Of a stretch of 64,000 nt of DNA, positions 1 to 9,875 are shown piece after piece (the first letter of the stretch is position 1; the number at the start of each line of letters is the position of its first letter). Position numbers and translations under genes: made by a program. Source of the DNA: Clostridia bacterium (GTDB lineage Bacteria; Bacillota; Clostridia; Oscillospirales; Acutalibacteraceae); assembly GCA_017409845.1 (NCBI GenBank), contig JAFQRY010000014.1, forward strand, positions 62,001 to 126,000, given 5' to 3'. Below the pieces are notes generated by a model. The model did no database searches. It was not told the DNA's origin and worked only from the letters and a program-made list of their open reading frames with translations.

Positions 1-1
1 T

Positions 2-1963
2 GTGAGCCGAATGAGCGAAATTGCAAACGAAAAGATGGAACAGAATGCACAGCGTCGCGAGCAGCTCGAGCGTGAACGTGAAGAAGCTGAAAAAGAAGAG
101 AAGGCGAAGGAGCCGTCAAAGAAAGTTTTCAATCCTCCGAAACAGCCGACTGTTGCGGTTGAAAATTTTGAGGATAATTTTATAACCGACGAATCGACCT
201 TTGCTCCCGTTGAGGAGCCCCCCATGCCCGAAATTCCCGTTGTGAGGCTTCCTGATTCCGCAAAGACCGATATTATTGAAGAAACAGTTGAAGAAGCAAT
301 AAAGCAGGAGAAAAAGAAACGCAGAAAAGCCGCTCCCGCAATGCCCGACGGAAACCCTGTTGATGAAGAAATACCCGTTGAAGTTCTTCCTGAAACGGAG
401 CAGGAGCAGCCCGATTATGTTTATCCGCCCATTGACTGTCTTAATGTTGTTGAAAATTCGGGCACGGGTGACAGCATGCTCGAAATGCAGCTCGGTGCAC
501 AGAAGCTTGTTTCCACTCTTGAAAGCTTCAAAATCAAAGCTGAAGTTACAAATATCTGCAGAGGACCTTCCGTTACAAGATACGAGCTTGTTCCGGAGGC
601 AGGTGTCAGAATTAATAAAATAACAACTCTTGCCGACGATATTGCTCTCCGCCTTGCCGCAACGAGCGTGCGTATCGAAGCTCCCATTCCCGGGAAAGCA
701 GCTATCGGAATTGAAATTCCCAACAGTGCAAAATCAATGGTATCAATGCGTGAAATCATTGATACTCCTCAATACAGAGAGGCGAAGAGCAAGCTTAATG
801 TTGCTCTCGGTAAGGATATTACGGGCAACATTATCTGTGCCGACCTTGCCAAAATGCCCCATCTTCTTGTTGCAGGTACAACCGGTTCGGGTAAATCGGT
901 TTGCCTCAATTCGATGATTGTCAGCATACTTTATAACGCAAAGCCCGATGAAGTAAAGCTTCTTATGATTGACCCCAAGATGGTTGAATTTACCATCTAT
1001 AACGGAATTGCACACCTTGAGGTTCCCGTTGTTTCCAATCCCAGAAAGGCTGCGGGTGCTCTCGGCTGGGCAGTCAGCGAAATGGAAAAGAGATACAAGC
1101 AGTTTTCCGAAAACAGCGTAAGGGATATCAAGGGCTTCAACAAGCTTTGCGAAACAAGGGATGACCTTGTTAAAATGCATCAGATTGTAATCTTCATTGA
1201 CGAGCTTTCGGACCTTATGATGGTATCTCCCAAAGAGGTTGAAGATTCCATTCAGCGACTTGCACAGATGGCGCGTGCCGCAGGTATCCACCTTGTTATT
1301 GCAACCCAAAGACCTTCGGTTGATGTTATCACGGGTATCATCAAGGCAAATATCCCCAGCCGAATCGCTCTTTCCGTTTCATCACAGGTTGACTCGAGAA
1401 CAATTCTTGATGCTGTAGGTGCTGAAAAGCTTCTGGGTAACGGTGATATGCTTTTCAATCCCGTAGGTGCATCAAAGCCCACCCGTGTTCAGGGCTGCTT
1501 TATATCCGATGCCGAGGTTGAAAGTGTTGTCAATCACATCAAGGCTCAGGCACAGACAACATATAACGAAGAAACCATGCACGAAATCGAAGCGAAGGCA
1601 GCTGCATCCGAAAACGCAAAGAAAAAGGATGTCGGCGGCAGCGAAGAAAACGACGGCGGCTGGGATCCAATTGTCAAGGATGCGGCAGAGGTTGTTATCA
1701 ACGCAGGCGGTGCTTCAACAACAATGCTTCAGAAAAAGCTTTCGCTCGGCTATGCGAGAGCATCAAGAATCATTGATGAACTTCACGATAAGGGCATTGT
1801 AGGTCCTGCAAACGGTGCAAAGCCCAGAGAGGTTCTGATTACAAAACAGCAGTGGTATGAAATGCAGGCACTCGCAGACGGTGCCGGTGAAGGTGCACCC
1901 AATATAGATGCAATCTTTGCCGATGACGATGATTTTGCAGGTGCGGAGGATGATTTTGAATAA
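2..1963 (+). CDS. ftsK: FtsK/SpoIIIE-type DNA translocase, 5' part missing
   Basis: ATP-driven DNA pump that moves chromosome ends through the closing division or sporulation septum. The visible 653 residues comprise an acidic/basic charged linker (about 1-130), the alpha-beta motor with Walker A GTTGSGKS at 292-299 and Walker B VIFIDE at 396-401, and a C-terminal winged-helix gamma domain (about 555-625, containing [10 protein letters not shown] and [12 protein letters not shown]) that reads oriented DNA motifs. The N-terminal membrane helices expected of the family are absent because the frame is open to the window edge; the GTG at base 2 is therefore not a trusted start. The stop is followed directly by the ygiQ-type gene, so the two are probably cotranscribed. 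FtsK versus SpoIIIE cannot be decided without the N terminus. Confidence 0.95.
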   Translation: MSRMSEIANEKMEQNAQRREQLEREREEAEKEEKAKEPSKKVFNPPKQPTVAVENFEDNFITDESTFAPVEEPPMPEIPVVRLPDSAKTDIIEETVEEAIKQEKKKRRKAAPAMPDGNPVDEEIPVEVLPETEQEQPDYVYPPIDCLNVVENSGTGDSMLEMQLGAQKLVSTLESFKIKAEVTNICRGPSVTRYELVPEAGVRINKITTLADDIALRLAATSVRIEAPIPGKAAIGIEIPNSAKSMVSMREIIDTPQYREAKSKLNVALGKDITGNIICADLAKMPHLLVAGTTGSGKSVCLNSMIVSILYNAKPDEVKLLMIDPKMVEFTIYNGIAHLEVPVVSNPRKAAGALGWAVSEMEKRYKQFSENSVRDIKGFNKLCETRDDLVKMHQIVIFIDELSDLMMVSPKEVEDSIQRLAQMARAAGIHLVIATQRPSVDVITGIIKANIPSRIALSVSSQVDSRTILDAVGAEKLLGNGDMLFNPVGASKPTRVQGCFISDAEVESVVNHIKAQAQTTYNEETMHEIEAKAAASENAKKKDVGGSEENDGGWDPIVKDAAEVVINAGGASTTMLQKKLSLGYARASRIIDELHDKGIVGPANGAKPREVLITKQQWYEMQALADGAGEGAPNIDAIFADDDDFAGAEDDFE

Positions 1964-1964
1964 T

Positions 1965-3818
1965 ATGAACGGATTTTTACCCGTTACAAAAGAAGATATG
2001 ACCGCAAGGGGATGGGAACAAGCTGATTTTGTTTATGTCAGCGGCGATGCATATGTTGACCATCCCGCTTTCGGTGCGGCTATTATCACAAGAGTGCTTG
2101 AAAATGCAGGCTTCAGAGTTGCTTTTCTTGCACAGCCCGACTGGAAAAGTACAAAGGATTTTCAGCGTTTCGGCAGACCCAGACTCGGCTTCCTTGTCAG
2201 CAGCGGAAATATTGATTCAATGGTCGCTCACTATACAGCTGCAAAGAAAAAAAGAAGCTCTGATTATTACAGCCCCGGCGGAAAATTCGGTTTAAGACCT
2301 GACAGAGCTGTAATAGTTTATTGCAATAAAATCAGAGAAGCCTATGGCGATATTCCCATTGTTATCGGCGGGCTTGAAGCTTCATTGCGGCGATTTGCCC
2401 ATTATGATTACTGGGATGATAAAATTCGTCGCTCGATTCTGCTTGATGCTCAGGCTGATTTGCTTTCCTTCGGCATGGGTGAGCGTTCAATGGTTGAGAT
2501 TGCTCAAAGACTTGATTCGGGCGAAAATGTATCCGACATCCGTGATATCAGAGGCACCTGCTACAGCGTTGATGTTCGTGAAACTCCTTATTACGGAACG
2601 GAATGCCCGTCTTTTGAAAATGTTTGCAATTCAAAAAAAGAATATGCCGTTTCATGCCGTATTCAGCAGGATGAGCAGGATTTTTTCAGGGGAAGAGCTG
2701 TCAGACAAAGGCACGGAAGCAGAATGGTTGTGCAGAATCAGCCTGCAATTCCTCTTTCGCAGGAAGAGCTTGATGCCGTTTATGCACTTCCGTATATGAG
2801 AACATACCATCCCATGTATGAAGATGAGGGCGGAGTGCCGGGAATTGAAGAGGTTCGTTTTTCAATAGCACATAATCGCGGCTGTTTCGGCGGCTGCAAC
2901 TTCTGTTCTCTTGCGTTTCATCAGGGGAGATATATAACAACAAGAAGCAAGGAATCAATAGTCAACGAAGCAAAGCTTTTAACGGAGCTTCCCGATTTCA
3001 AGGGCTATATCCATGATATCGGCGGACCGACCGCCAATTTCCGGCATCCGTCATGCGACGGTCAGGAAAAGAGGGGACTCTGCAAGGGCAAAAAGTGTCT
3101 CGCTCCCACTGTTTGTCCCAATCTGAAATCAAATCACGAGGAATATCTCGATATACTGAGAACCGTTCGCTCTCTGCCGAAAATCAAAAAGGTTTTCATC
3201 CGCTCGGGCATAAGATATGACTATATGCTTGCGGATAAAAACGATGCGTTTTTCAGGGAGCTTGTGGCTCATCATGTCAGCGGTCAGCTTAAGGTTGCTC
3301 CGGAGCATTGCTCAGCAGCCGTGCTCGATAAAATGGGCAAGCCTCATATCGAAGCATATGTTGAATTTTCAAAAAGATATTTCAGATACAGCAAAAAAGA
3401 GGGCAAGGAGCAGTATCTTGTTCCGTATCTTATGTCATCGCATCCGGGAAGTACAATGAAGGATGCGGTTGAGCTTGCTCTTTTCCTAAAAAAAATCGGC
3501 ATAAGACCCGAGCAGGTGCAGGATTTTTATCCCACACCGGGTACTGTTTCAACATGCATGTTTTATACCGGTCTTGACCCTTACACAATGCAGGAGGTCT
3601 TTGTTGCCAAAGACCCTCATGAAAAAGCAATGCAGAGAGCCCTGCTTCAGTATTTTAATCCCAAAAATGCGGATCTTGTGCGTGAGGCGTTGAAAAAAGC
3701 AGGCAGGCATGACCTTATAGGCTACGGTGATAAATGTCTGGTTTACCCCAAAAAGCAGTCAGCCCCGTCAGAAAAAGGAAGGAGCAAAGGGAAATATGGG
3801 AAAAATTTTAAAAAATAA
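1965..3818 (+). CDS. YgiQ-family radical SAM protein (UPF0313)
   Basis: Large radical SAM protein of the YgiQ family, whose substrate is not established. An N-terminal segment with the family signature [16 protein letters not shown] (near residue 30) precedes a central radical SAM core with the [4Fe-4S] motif C307-x3-C311-x2-C314 ([10 protein letters not shown]). The C terminus is basic ([15 protein letters not shown]). The start chosen is ATG 1965, which gives the family-typical [12 protein letters not shown]; an in-frame ATG at 1950 overlaps the GGAGG and is less likely. The gene begins one base after the ftsK stop and its 3' end overlaps the next gene, so it sits inside an operon. Family assignment is secure; biochemical role is not. 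Confidence 0.9.
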   Translation: MNGFLPVTKEDMTARGWEQADFVYVSGDAYVDHPAFGAAIITRVLENAGFRVAFLAQPDWKSTKDFQRFGRPRLGFLVSSGNIDSMVAHYTAAKKKRSSDYYSPGGKFGLRPDRAVIVYCNKIREAYGDIPIVIGGLEASLRRFAHYDYWDDKIRRSILLDAQADLLSFGMGERSMVEIAQRLDSGENVSDIRDIRGTCYSVDVRETPYYGTECPSFENVCNSKKEYAVSCRIQQDEQDFFRGRAVRQRHGSRMVVQNQPAIPLSQEELDAVYALPYMRTYHPMYEDEGGVPGIEEVRFSIAHNRGCFGGCNFCSLAFHQGRYITTRSKESIVNEAKLLTELPDFKGYIHDIGGPTANFRHPSCDGQEKRGLCKGKKCLAPTVCPNLKSNHEEYLDILRTVRSLPKIKKVFIRSGIRYDYMLADKNDAFFRELVAHHVSGQLKVAPEHCSAAVLDKMGKPHIEAYVEFSKRYFRYSKKEGKEQYLVPYLMSSHPGSTMKDAVELALFLKKIGIRPEQVQDFYPTPGTVSTCMFYTGLDPYTMQEVFVAKDPHEKAMQRALLQYFNPKNADLVREALKKAGRHDLIGYGDKCLVYPKKQSAPSEKGRSKGKYGKNFKK

Positions 3819-4719
3819 AAAAATAATTTATCTTGTAATTATTTTGATTATATCCATAGTGTCTGCGATTTTCGGTGTTGATAATTACGATAAACTTTTT
3901 GACGGTGAACCGTTTGTCGGCACTCAGGTGCATGAGGTTGAGCCGACAGAATATATCAATGTTCACTATATTGATGTCGGTCAGGGAGATTGCTCACTTA
4001 TAGAATGCGGCGGCAAAACCATGCTTATTGATGCAGGCGAAAACGGACATGAAACCAAGGTTCTTGATTATCTTCGTTTGCAGAATATTGAAAAGCTCGA
4101 CTATATTATTGCATCCCATCAGCACTCCGATCATATCGGCGGCTTGCCCGAGGTGCTTGATGAAATCGGCACGGATATTATAATTATGCCCCGTCTTACA
4201 AAGGAGCAGACTCCTACCAACAGCACCTACACCGCATTCCTTAAATCCGTTAAAAATTCGGATGCTAAGGTTATTGCATCCGAAGTCGGTGCAAAATATT
4301 CTCTCGGTGACGCGGAATTTGAAATTCTCGGTCCGGTAACCGATGATGCCGAGGACCTCAATAACATGTCTGTTGTTGTGAAGCTGACCTACGGAGAGAA
4401 GTCATTCCTTTTCACGGGTGATGCCGAAAAGGAGGAAGAAAGAGAGATTCTTGCAACAGGTGCAGATCTTGACTGCGATGTGCTTAAAGTCGGTCATCAC
4501 GGCTCGGGTACATCCTCATCAACGGATTTCCTCAAAGCGGTAACACCTGAAATCTGTGTTATTCAGGTAGGTGCTGACAACGATTACGGCCATCCTCACG
4601 AGAATATTGTTGAGCGACTTGCAAAATATGCGGATGATATTTACCGCAATGACATCTGCGGTGATATCGTTATTTCAAGTGACGGAAAAACATTTAATGT
4701 TGTTTATGATAACCAATGA
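3796..4719 (+). CDS. ComEC-like MBL-fold hydrolase, membrane-anchored
   Basis: A 307-residue metallo-beta-lactamase-fold protein resembling the C-terminal hydrolase domain of ComEC/Rec2 but lacking its DNA channel. One N-terminal transmembrane segment (about 8-27) would place the hydrolase outside the membrane. Metal-binding signature H108-x-H110-x-D112-H113 ([10 protein letters not shown]) is intact, as are the downstream TGDAE and [11 protein letters not shown] motifs, so it should be catalytically competent. ATG 3796 has a good purine-rich RBS and overlaps the ygiQ-type stop by 23 bases. It is followed by a small membrane ORF and a DUF3006 gene; DUF3006 proteins are frequent neighbours of such MBL proteins. 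The substrate (nucleic acid, phosphodiester or other) is unknown. Confidence 0.88.
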   Translation: MGKILKNKKIIYLVIILIISIVSAIFGVDNYDKLFDGEPFVGTQVHEVEPTEYINVHYIDVGQGDCSLIECGGKTMLIDAGENGHETKVLDYLRLQNIEKLDYIIASHQHSDHIGGLPEVLDEIGTDIIIMPRLTKEQTPTNSTYTAFLKSVKNSDAKVIASEVGAKYSLGDAEFEILGPVTDDAEDLNNMSVVVKLTYGEKSFLFTGDAEKEEEREILATGADLDCDVLKVGHHGSGTSSSTDFLKAVTPEICVIQVGADNDYGHPHENIVERLAKYADDIYRNDICGDIVISSDGKTFNVVYDNQ

Positions 4720-4733
4720 CGAGGTGAGATAAA

Positions 4734-4955
4734 ATAAAAAGACTCCCTAAACACGAAGATTCCGAAGAAAAGCAAGCATATTATGACTATTTAAACCGCT
4801 GGAACAAAAATCATAAGATACACTATATTATAATTCTGACAGCCGTTTTTCTGCTTTTGGGTGTTTTGTTGTGTTGGCTCAAAAGCTCGGGGTTATTGGA
4901 TAAATTAATTGATTTGATATATATGATAATAATGAACGAAGAACCAATGAGGTGA
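4734..4955 (+). CDS. small single-pass membrane protein with apparent ATA start
   Basis: A 73-codon frame fills the gap between the MBL gene and the DUF3006 gene. A strong Shine-Dalgarno GAGGTGAG (4721-4728) lies 5 bases before codon ATA at 4734, exactly where ATG is expected; the frame has no ATG, GTG or TTG before the middle of its transmembrane helix. The product would be a charged cytoplasmic head (KRLPKHEDSEEKQAYYDYLNR), one hydrophobic helix (about residues 31-50, HYIIILTAVFLLLGVLLCWL) and a short tail. Its stop overlaps the RBS of the next gene, typical of translational coupling. It may be a true rare AUA start, a start-codon mutation that silences the gene, or a base error. No family was recognised. 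Confidence 0.6.
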   Translation: MKRLPKHEDSEEKQAYYDYLNRWNKNHKIHYIIILTAVFLLLGVLLCWLKSSGLLDKLIDLIYMIIMNEEPMR

Positions 4956-4960
4956 AAGCT

Positions 4961-5179
4961 ATGTTTTACAGCATTGACAGAATTGAAGAAGAGGTTGCGG
5001 TCTGTATCGGCGATGATGAAGAAATTCTCCTTCTTTCAACAGATAACATTATCGGCAGCTACTCCGAAGGCAGCATAATCAGAGAAACAGAAAACGATTA
5101 TTATGTTGTTGATGAAGAAGAGGAAGAAAGACGCAGAAATGCAAATTTTGAGCTTGCTGAAAGTCTTTTTGATGAATAA
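4961..5179 (+). CDS. DUF3006 family protein
   Basis: A 72-residue acidic protein with the DUF3006 pattern: YSIDRIEEEVAVCIGDDEE followed by a short beta-rich core and a Glu-rich, then Arg-rich, tail (EEEEERRRN). It is a small cytoplasmic protein of unknown function, commonly encoded beside ComEC-like MBL hydrolases, as it is here. ATG 4961 was chosen over the in-frame GTG 4952 because AGGTGA (4950-4955) then serves as RBS at proper spacing. The preceding small membrane ORF ends inside that RBS, so the three genes 3796-5179 look like one coupled unit, closed by the terminator just downstream. Confidence 0.75.
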   Translation: MFYSIDRIEEEVAVCIGDDEEILLLSTDNIIGSYSEGSIIRETENDYYVVDEEEEERRRNANFELAESLFDE

Positions 5180-5214
5180 ATATTAACAAAATAAAAATAT
5201 TTCAAAAAATGTGT

Positions 5215-5252
5215 CGGATTATTCAAATTATGCTTGAATAATCCGATTCTTT
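5215..5252 (+). terminator. rho-independent terminator
   Basis: Perfect 12-bp inverted repeat CGGATTATTCAA / TTGAATAATCCG (5215-5226 and 5234-5245) with a 7-base loop, followed by a T-rich stretch (ATTCTTTATT). It closes the ftsK-to-DUF3006 transcription unit ahead of miaB. Confidence 0.85.
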
Positions 5253-5300
5253 ATTATATAATAAATATTAATTATTTTATAATAATATGGAGGAGTACGC

Positions 5301-6734
5301 TTGGCGTTTAATTCCGATAAAAAAACAGTTGCCGTTCCTGCAGAGGAAGTCATAAGGCAAAAAGAATATATTCAGCTTGTGAGAAGTATTGTTGAGCAAA
5401 GGTTTGCCGATGCACCGAAGGCTTTTGTTCATACCTACGGCTGTCAGGGCAATGTGTCTGACGGTGAAAGACTCAAGGGCATGCTTGAGCAGATGGGCTA
5501 TGAAATGACCGAAGAGCTTGACGGTGCGGATCTTGTGCTTTACAACACCTGTGCCATCCGTGAGCATGCGGAAGACAGGGTTTTCGGCAATGTAGGTGCG
5601 TTGAAGCAGATGAAAACCGCAAACCGAGAAATGAAAATTCTGCTTTGCGGATGTATGATGCAGCAGGAGAGAGTGGCTCAGAAAATAAGAAAGAGCTACC
5701 CGTTTGTTGATATCGTTTTCGGAACCCATGTTATTCACAGACTTCCCGAGTTCTTATATATATCACTCAGTAAGGGCAAGAAGGTTTATGAGCTTCCCGA
5801 GCATGATGGCGTTATCTGCGAAGAGCTTCCCGTTCACCGCGACAGCGGCTTCAAAGCGTGGATTCCGATTATGTACGGCTGCAACAATTTCTGCACATAT
5901 TGCATTGTTCCCTATGTCAGAGGCAGAGAGCGGAGCCGTGACCCCGAGCTTATAATTGCCGAGGCGAAGGAGCTTGTTGCTCAGGGCTATAAAGAAATAA
6001 CCCTTCTCGGTCAGAATGTCAATTCATACGGTAAGCATCCCGATTACGGAATGAATTTTGCTTCTCTTCTCAGAGAGCTTGATGCAATCGAGGGAGATTT
6101 CATAATTCGCTTTATGACATCTCATCCGAAAGACTGCACCTATGAGCTGCTTGATGCAATGGCTCAGTGCAAAAAGGTTGCAAAGCACCTTCATCTTCCG
6201 TTCCAGAGCGGAAGCAACAGAGTGCTTGATGCCATGAACAGAAGATATACCCGTGAAAAATATCTTGACCTTCTTCGCTATGCCTATTCCGTTATGCCGG
6301 ATCTTTCGGTAACGAGCGATGTTATTGTCGGTTTTCCGGGAGAAACATATGAGGAATTCCGTGAAACCGTTTCAATGGTTGAAGAGGCGAATTTCACCTC
6401 GATGTATACTTTTATTTTTTCATCGAGAGAGGGAACGGTTGCATCGAAAATGCCCGACCCCGTTTCAAGAGAAGAAAAAGGAAAATGGTTCAGAGAGCTG
6501 CTTGATGCTCAGGAAAAAATTGCCGCAAAGAGAACCGCTTCAATGGTAGGCAAAACCTACCGCGTTCTTTGTGAGAGCGTAAGCAAGGGCGGGCTGATTG
6601 AAGGCAGAACGGGCGGCAACATCATTATCGAATTTCCTGCAGATAAATCCGTTATAGGTTCATTCCGCGAGGTTAAGGTCACGGAATCGCTCACATGGAT
6701 TCTGCGAGGAGAGCTTGTTAATACGGACGAGTAA
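5301..6734 (+). CDS. miaB: tRNA-2-methylthio-N6-isopentenyladenosine synthase MiaB
   Basis: Methylthiotransferase that converts i6A37 to ms2i6A37 in tRNAs reading UNN codons, using two [4Fe-4S] clusters and SAM. The N-terminal MTTase domain carries the three cluster cysteines C48, C84 and C118. The radical SAM domain has C194-x3-C198-x2-C201 (YGCNNFCTYC), and a TRAM domain ends the protein (about 405-470). Length (477) is usual. Translation starts at TTG 5301, seen from ATGGAGGAG five bases upstream and the absence of a better in-frame start. Its partner miaA lies four genes downstream, so both steps of ms2i6A37 synthesis are encoded in this segment. Confidence 0.96.
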   Translation: MAFNSDKKTVAVPAEEVIRQKEYIQLVRSIVEQRFADAPKAFVHTYGCQGNVSDGERLKGMLEQMGYEMTEELDGADLVLYNTCAIREHAEDRVFGNVGALKQMKTANREMKILLCGCMMQQERVAQKIRKSYPFVDIVFGTHVIHRLPEFLYISLSKGKKVYELPEHDGVICEELPVHRDSGFKAWIPIMYGCNNFCTYCIVPYVRGRERSRDPELIIAEAKELVAQGYKEITLLGQNVNSYGKHPDYGMNFASLLRELDAIEGDFIIRFMTSHPKDCTYELLDAMAQCKKVAKHLHLPFQSGSNRVLDAMNRRYTREKYLDLLRYAYSVMPDLSVTSDVIVGFPGETYEEFRETVSMVEEANFTSMYTFIFSSREGTVASKMPDPVSREEKGKWFRELLDAQEKIAAKRTASMVGKTYRVLCESVSKGGLIEGRTGGNIIIEFPADKSVIGSFREVKVTESLTWILRGELVNTDE

Positions 6735-6775
6735 TCGTATTATAATAAATTTTTCTAAAGTTAGGAGAAACAAAA

Positions 6776-7189
6776 ATGGATGTAATTGCAAAAGCAAGAG
6801 AGCTTGGTGCACTCCTCCAGCAGGACGAGCGTTATCTCAAGCTCATGGAAGCACAGAAGGCAAACGAAGAGGATACAGCTCTCAACGAGCTTATCGCAAG
6901 AATTCAGCTTGTTCAGATGTCATTCCAGCACGAAGCACAGAAGGAAGACAAAAACGAGCAGAAGCTTGAAGCATATGATAAGGAGTTCGGCGAAATCTAT
7001 ACTCAGATTATGGCTAACCCCAACATGCAGGCTTATGAAGCTGCAAGAGCAGAGATTGATAATCTTATGCAGTATATCAACAATATCTTTGTTCTTTGCC
7101 TCCAGGGTGAGGACCCCGCAACCTGCGAGCCTCAGCAGCACGATCACAACTGCAGCGGTGAATGCTCATCCTGCGGCGGCTGCCACTAA
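6776..7189 (+). CDS. YmcA/YlbF family protein with Cys-rich tail (RicA-like)
   Basis: A 137-residue, mostly helical protein of the YlbF/YmcA family. In Bacillus these proteins form the Ric (Y) complex, which carries [4Fe-4S] clusters and influences RNase Y-dependent mRNA maturation. The C terminus has C108, C117 and a tight cluster C126-x3-C130-x2-C133-x2-C136 ending in His137, a likely metal or Fe-S site. Gene order miaB-this-mutS-mutL matches the Bacillus miaB-ymcA-(cotE)-mutS-mutL order, which supports YmcA/RicA rather than YlbF/RicF. ATG 6776 follows a TTAGGAG RBS. A GC-rich hairpin lies just after the stop. Confidence 0.82.
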   Translation: MDVIAKARELGALLQQDERYLKLMEAQKANEEDTALNELIARIQLVQMSFQHEAQKEDKNEQKLEAYDKEFGEIYTQIMANPNMQAYEAARAEIDNLMQYINNIFVLCLQGEDPATCEPQQHDHNCSGECSSCGGCH

Positions 7190-7200
7190 GTTTTAAATTT

Positions 7201-7220
7201 GGGGCTGCTTTTGCAGCCCC
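7201..7220 (+). terminator. intercistronic GC hairpin
   Basis: Perfect 8-bp stem GGGGCTGC/GCAGCCCC with a TTTT loop, between the ymcA-like gene and mutS. The following sequence (GCAGAAGTTTTTG) is not a clean U-tract, so it may be a partial terminator or an mRNA 3'-end stabiliser rather than a full stop. Confidence 0.55.
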
Positions 7221-7250
7221 GCAGAAGTTTTTGAAAGGTATGGTAATTTC

Positions 7251-9854
7251 ATGGCAGAGCTTACCCCGATGATGAAACAGTATTTTCAGATAAAAGAGAA
7301 CTATCCCGACACGATTCTCATGTTCCGTCTGGGTGATTTCTATGAAATGTTTTTTGACGATGCAAAGCTTGTTTCCGCAGAGCTTGAGCTTGTTTTAACG
7401 GGCAGGGATTGCGGTCAGGAAGAAAGAGCACCCATGTGCGGTGTTCCGTTTCACAGTGCCGACTCCTATATTGCACGCCTTGTCGCAAAAGGCTATAAGG
7501 TTGCAATCTGCGAACAGCTTGAAGATCCCGCTCTTGCAAAAGGCATTGTCAAGAGAGACGTAACAAGAGTTCTCACTCCGGGCACCGTTATCGAAAGCAC
7601 GATGCTTGATGAAGGAAAAAATAATTTCCTTGCCTGCATTTGTGTGCTTAAGGATTGTGTGGGTCTTTGCTTTGCCGATATTTCCACAGGCAGCGTTCAT
7701 GCAACGCAGTTTGAAAGAAAAAATTCACAGCGAAGAATTATCAATGAGCTCGGCAGATTTGCTCCGAGTGAAATCATAATCAACTCCGCTGTTCTTGAGC
7801 TCACTCAGGTAACGGATTTTGTTAAAACAAGACTCCGTTCGTCATGTGACCTTCTTGACGAAGAATGCTTTGACCTTTCAAAAGCTTCCGCAACTCTGCT
7901 GAAGCATTTTGCGGTAACCTCACTTTCTCAGCTTTCGCTTGAAAATGCGGAGGGTGCGGTTTGCGCAATCGGTGCTTCAATGGACTATCTTAAAAGCGTT
8001 CAGAAAACAGAGCTTGAAAACATCAGAGCCATTGATTACTACGGTGAAAGCAGTTTTATGCGACTCGATGTTTCAACTTTGCGAAATCTCGAAATAACCG
8101 AAACCATGCGTAACAGAGAAAAGAGGGGCTCTCTTCTCTGGGTGCTCGATAAAACAAAGACCTCCATGGGCAAAAGAATGCTCCGCTCATGGCTTGAGCA
8201 GCCGCTTCTCAGCATTGCAAAAATAACAAAGCGACATAACGCGGTTGAGGAGCTTGTTGAAAATCCTTCAATGCGTGATGATATCATCGAAGCCCTGACA
8301 GGCTGTCAGGATATGGAAAGACTGATAACGAGAATTGCTTATTCAACGGCAAACGCAAGAGAGCTCAGAGGTCTTTCTTCAACGCTTACCAGGCTTCCCG
8401 CAATCAAAGAAATTCTGTCTTCATCAAAAAGCAGTTTTCTCTGCGAGCTTCAGAATGAAATTCTTCCTCTTGAAGAGCTTGCGGATACTATCGACAGAGC
8501 GATAGTTGAAGAACCGCCGTTTTCCGTTCGTGAAGGCGGAATGATAAAAGACGGCTTCAACGAAGAGCTCGACTCCCTGCGTGATATCGTTGCAAACGGC
8601 AAGGGATATATTGCCGATATTCAGCTCCGTGAGCAGGAGAGAACGGGAATCAAAAAGCTTAAAATCGGCTATAACCGTGTTTTCGGATATTATATTGAGG
8701 TTTCAAATTCATTCAAAGAGCTTGTGCCTGATGATTACATAAGAAAGCAGACTCTTACCAACTGTGAAAGATTCATTACGCAGGAGCTCAAGGAGCTTGA
8801 ATCAAAGGTTCTCGGTGCTCAGGAAAGAATAGTCCGTCTTGAATATGAAATTTTTGATTCCGTCAGAAAAAAAGCTGCCGAAAAGCTTTTTGAAATTCAG
8901 AAGACTGCATCGGCTGTTGCCGCGGTTGATGTTCTTTGTTCCTTTGCAAGGGTTGCAGGCGAAAATAATTATTGCTGTCCCGCAATGAACGCAGGTGACA
9001 GAATAGCAGTTACCGACGGCAGACATCCCGTTGTTGAAAAAATGATAGATTTTCCGTTTGTGCCCAACGATACCGTTCTTGACTGCGGCGATGACCGTTG
9101 CTCAATCATCACGGGTCCCAATATGGCGGGTAAATCAACATATATGCGTCAGGTTGCGTTGATTTGCCTTATGGCACAGGCAGGAAGCTTTGTTCCCGCA
9201 CTTTCGGCAGAGCTTTGCGTTGTTGACGGCATATTCACAAGAATCGGCGCATCAGACGATCTTGCTTCGGGCTCGTCAACCTTCATGGTTGAAATGACCG
9301 AGGTTGCCGATATTCTCAAAAACGCATCCTCAAAGAGCCTTATAATCTTTGATGAAATCGGCAGAGGCACTTCAACCTTTGACGGAATGAGTATCGCAAG
9401 AGCCGTTCTCGAATTTTCGGCGGACAAACGCAGACTCGGTGCAAAAACGCTTTTTGCAACGCATTATCACGAGCTTACCGAGCTTGAAGCAAGCGTTGCA
9501 GGTGTTAAAAATTATAACATTGCCGTCAAAAAGAGGGGAGACGACATAACCTTCCTTCGCAGAATCGTCAAGGGCTGTGCAGACGGCAGCTACGGTATTG
9601 AGGTTGCTAAGCTTGCAGGTGTTCCGGGCAGCGTTGTTGAGCGTGCAAAGGTTGTTCTCAAAGAGCTTGAGGGCGAAGGGCTCAGAGCTCCCGTACGCAT
9701 TCAGCATGAAGAACCCGAATTGCAGATGTCTTTCGGCTCTTCCAATGCAAACGATATAGTTGAAAAATTAAAGAAAACAGATGTGAATACTCTTACTCCC
9801 ATTGAAGCGATGAGTGTTCTTTATGATTTGGTAAAGCAGGCAAACAATAACTGA
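7251..9854 (+). CDS. mutS: DNA mismatch repair protein MutS
   Basis: Recognises mismatches and small loops and recruits MutL. The 867-residue protein has the normal MutS1 layout: mismatch-binding domain with the Phe-x-Glu wedge (GDFYEMF, near residue 28), connector, lever and clamp domains, and an ABC-type ATPase with Walker A GPNMAGKS at 622-629 and signature/Walker B region (ASGSSTFMVEM, LIIFDEIGRGTSTFDG). The C-terminal tail is short. ATG 7251 is preceded by GAAAGG at moderate distance. mutL follows after 21 bases, so the two form the standard repair operon. Confidence 0.97.
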   Translation: MAELTPMMKQYFQIKENYPDTILMFRLGDFYEMFFDDAKLVSAELELVLTGRDCGQEERAPMCGVPFHSADSYIARLVAKGYKVAICEQLEDPALAKGIVKRDVTRVLTPGTVIESTMLDEGKNNFLACICVLKDCVGLCFADISTGSVHATQFERKNSQRRIINELGRFAPSEIIINSAVLELTQVTDFVKTRLRSSCDLLDEECFDLSKASATLLKHFAVTSLSQLSLENAEGAVCAIGASMDYLKSVQKTELENIRAIDYYGESSFMRLDVSTLRNLEITETMRNREKRGSLLWVLDKTKTSMGKRMLRSWLEQPLLSIAKITKRHNAVEELVENPSMRDDIIEALTGCQDMERLITRIAYSTANARELRGLSSTLTRLPAIKEILSSSKSSFLCELQNEILPLEELADTIDRAIVEEPPFSVREGGMIKDGFNEELDSLRDIVANGKGYIADIQLREQERTGIKKLKIGYNRVFGYYIEVSNSFKELVPDDYIRKQTLTNCERFITQELKELESKVLGAQERIVRLEYEIFDSVRKKAAEKLFEIQKTASAVAAVDVLCSFARVAGENNYCCPAMNAGDRIAVTDGRHPVVEKMIDFPFVPNDTVLDCGDDRCSIITGPNMAGKSTYMRQVALICLMAQAGSFVPALSAELCVVDGIFTRIGASDDLASGSSTFMVEMTEVADILKNASSKSLIIFDEIGRGTSTFDGMSIARAVLEFSADKRRLGAKTLFATHYHELTELEASVAGVKNYNIAVKKRGDDITFLRRIVKGCADGSYGIEVAKLAGVPGSVVERAKVVLKELEGEGLRAPVRIQHEEPELQMSFGSSNANDIVEKLKKTDVNTLTPIEAMSVLYDLVKQANNN

Positions 9855-9875
9855 GAATAAAGGAGGTTTCTTGAA

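Noticed and set aside
743-1309. 188-codon open frame on the minus strand inside ftsK
   Set aside because: It lies wholly antisense to the conserved motor domain, has no RBS and its product is compositionally like a shadow of the ftsK codons.
5277-5738. 153-codon minus-strand frame across the miaB start
   Set aside because: It is antisense to conserved MiaB cysteine motifs and lacks an RBS and promoter.
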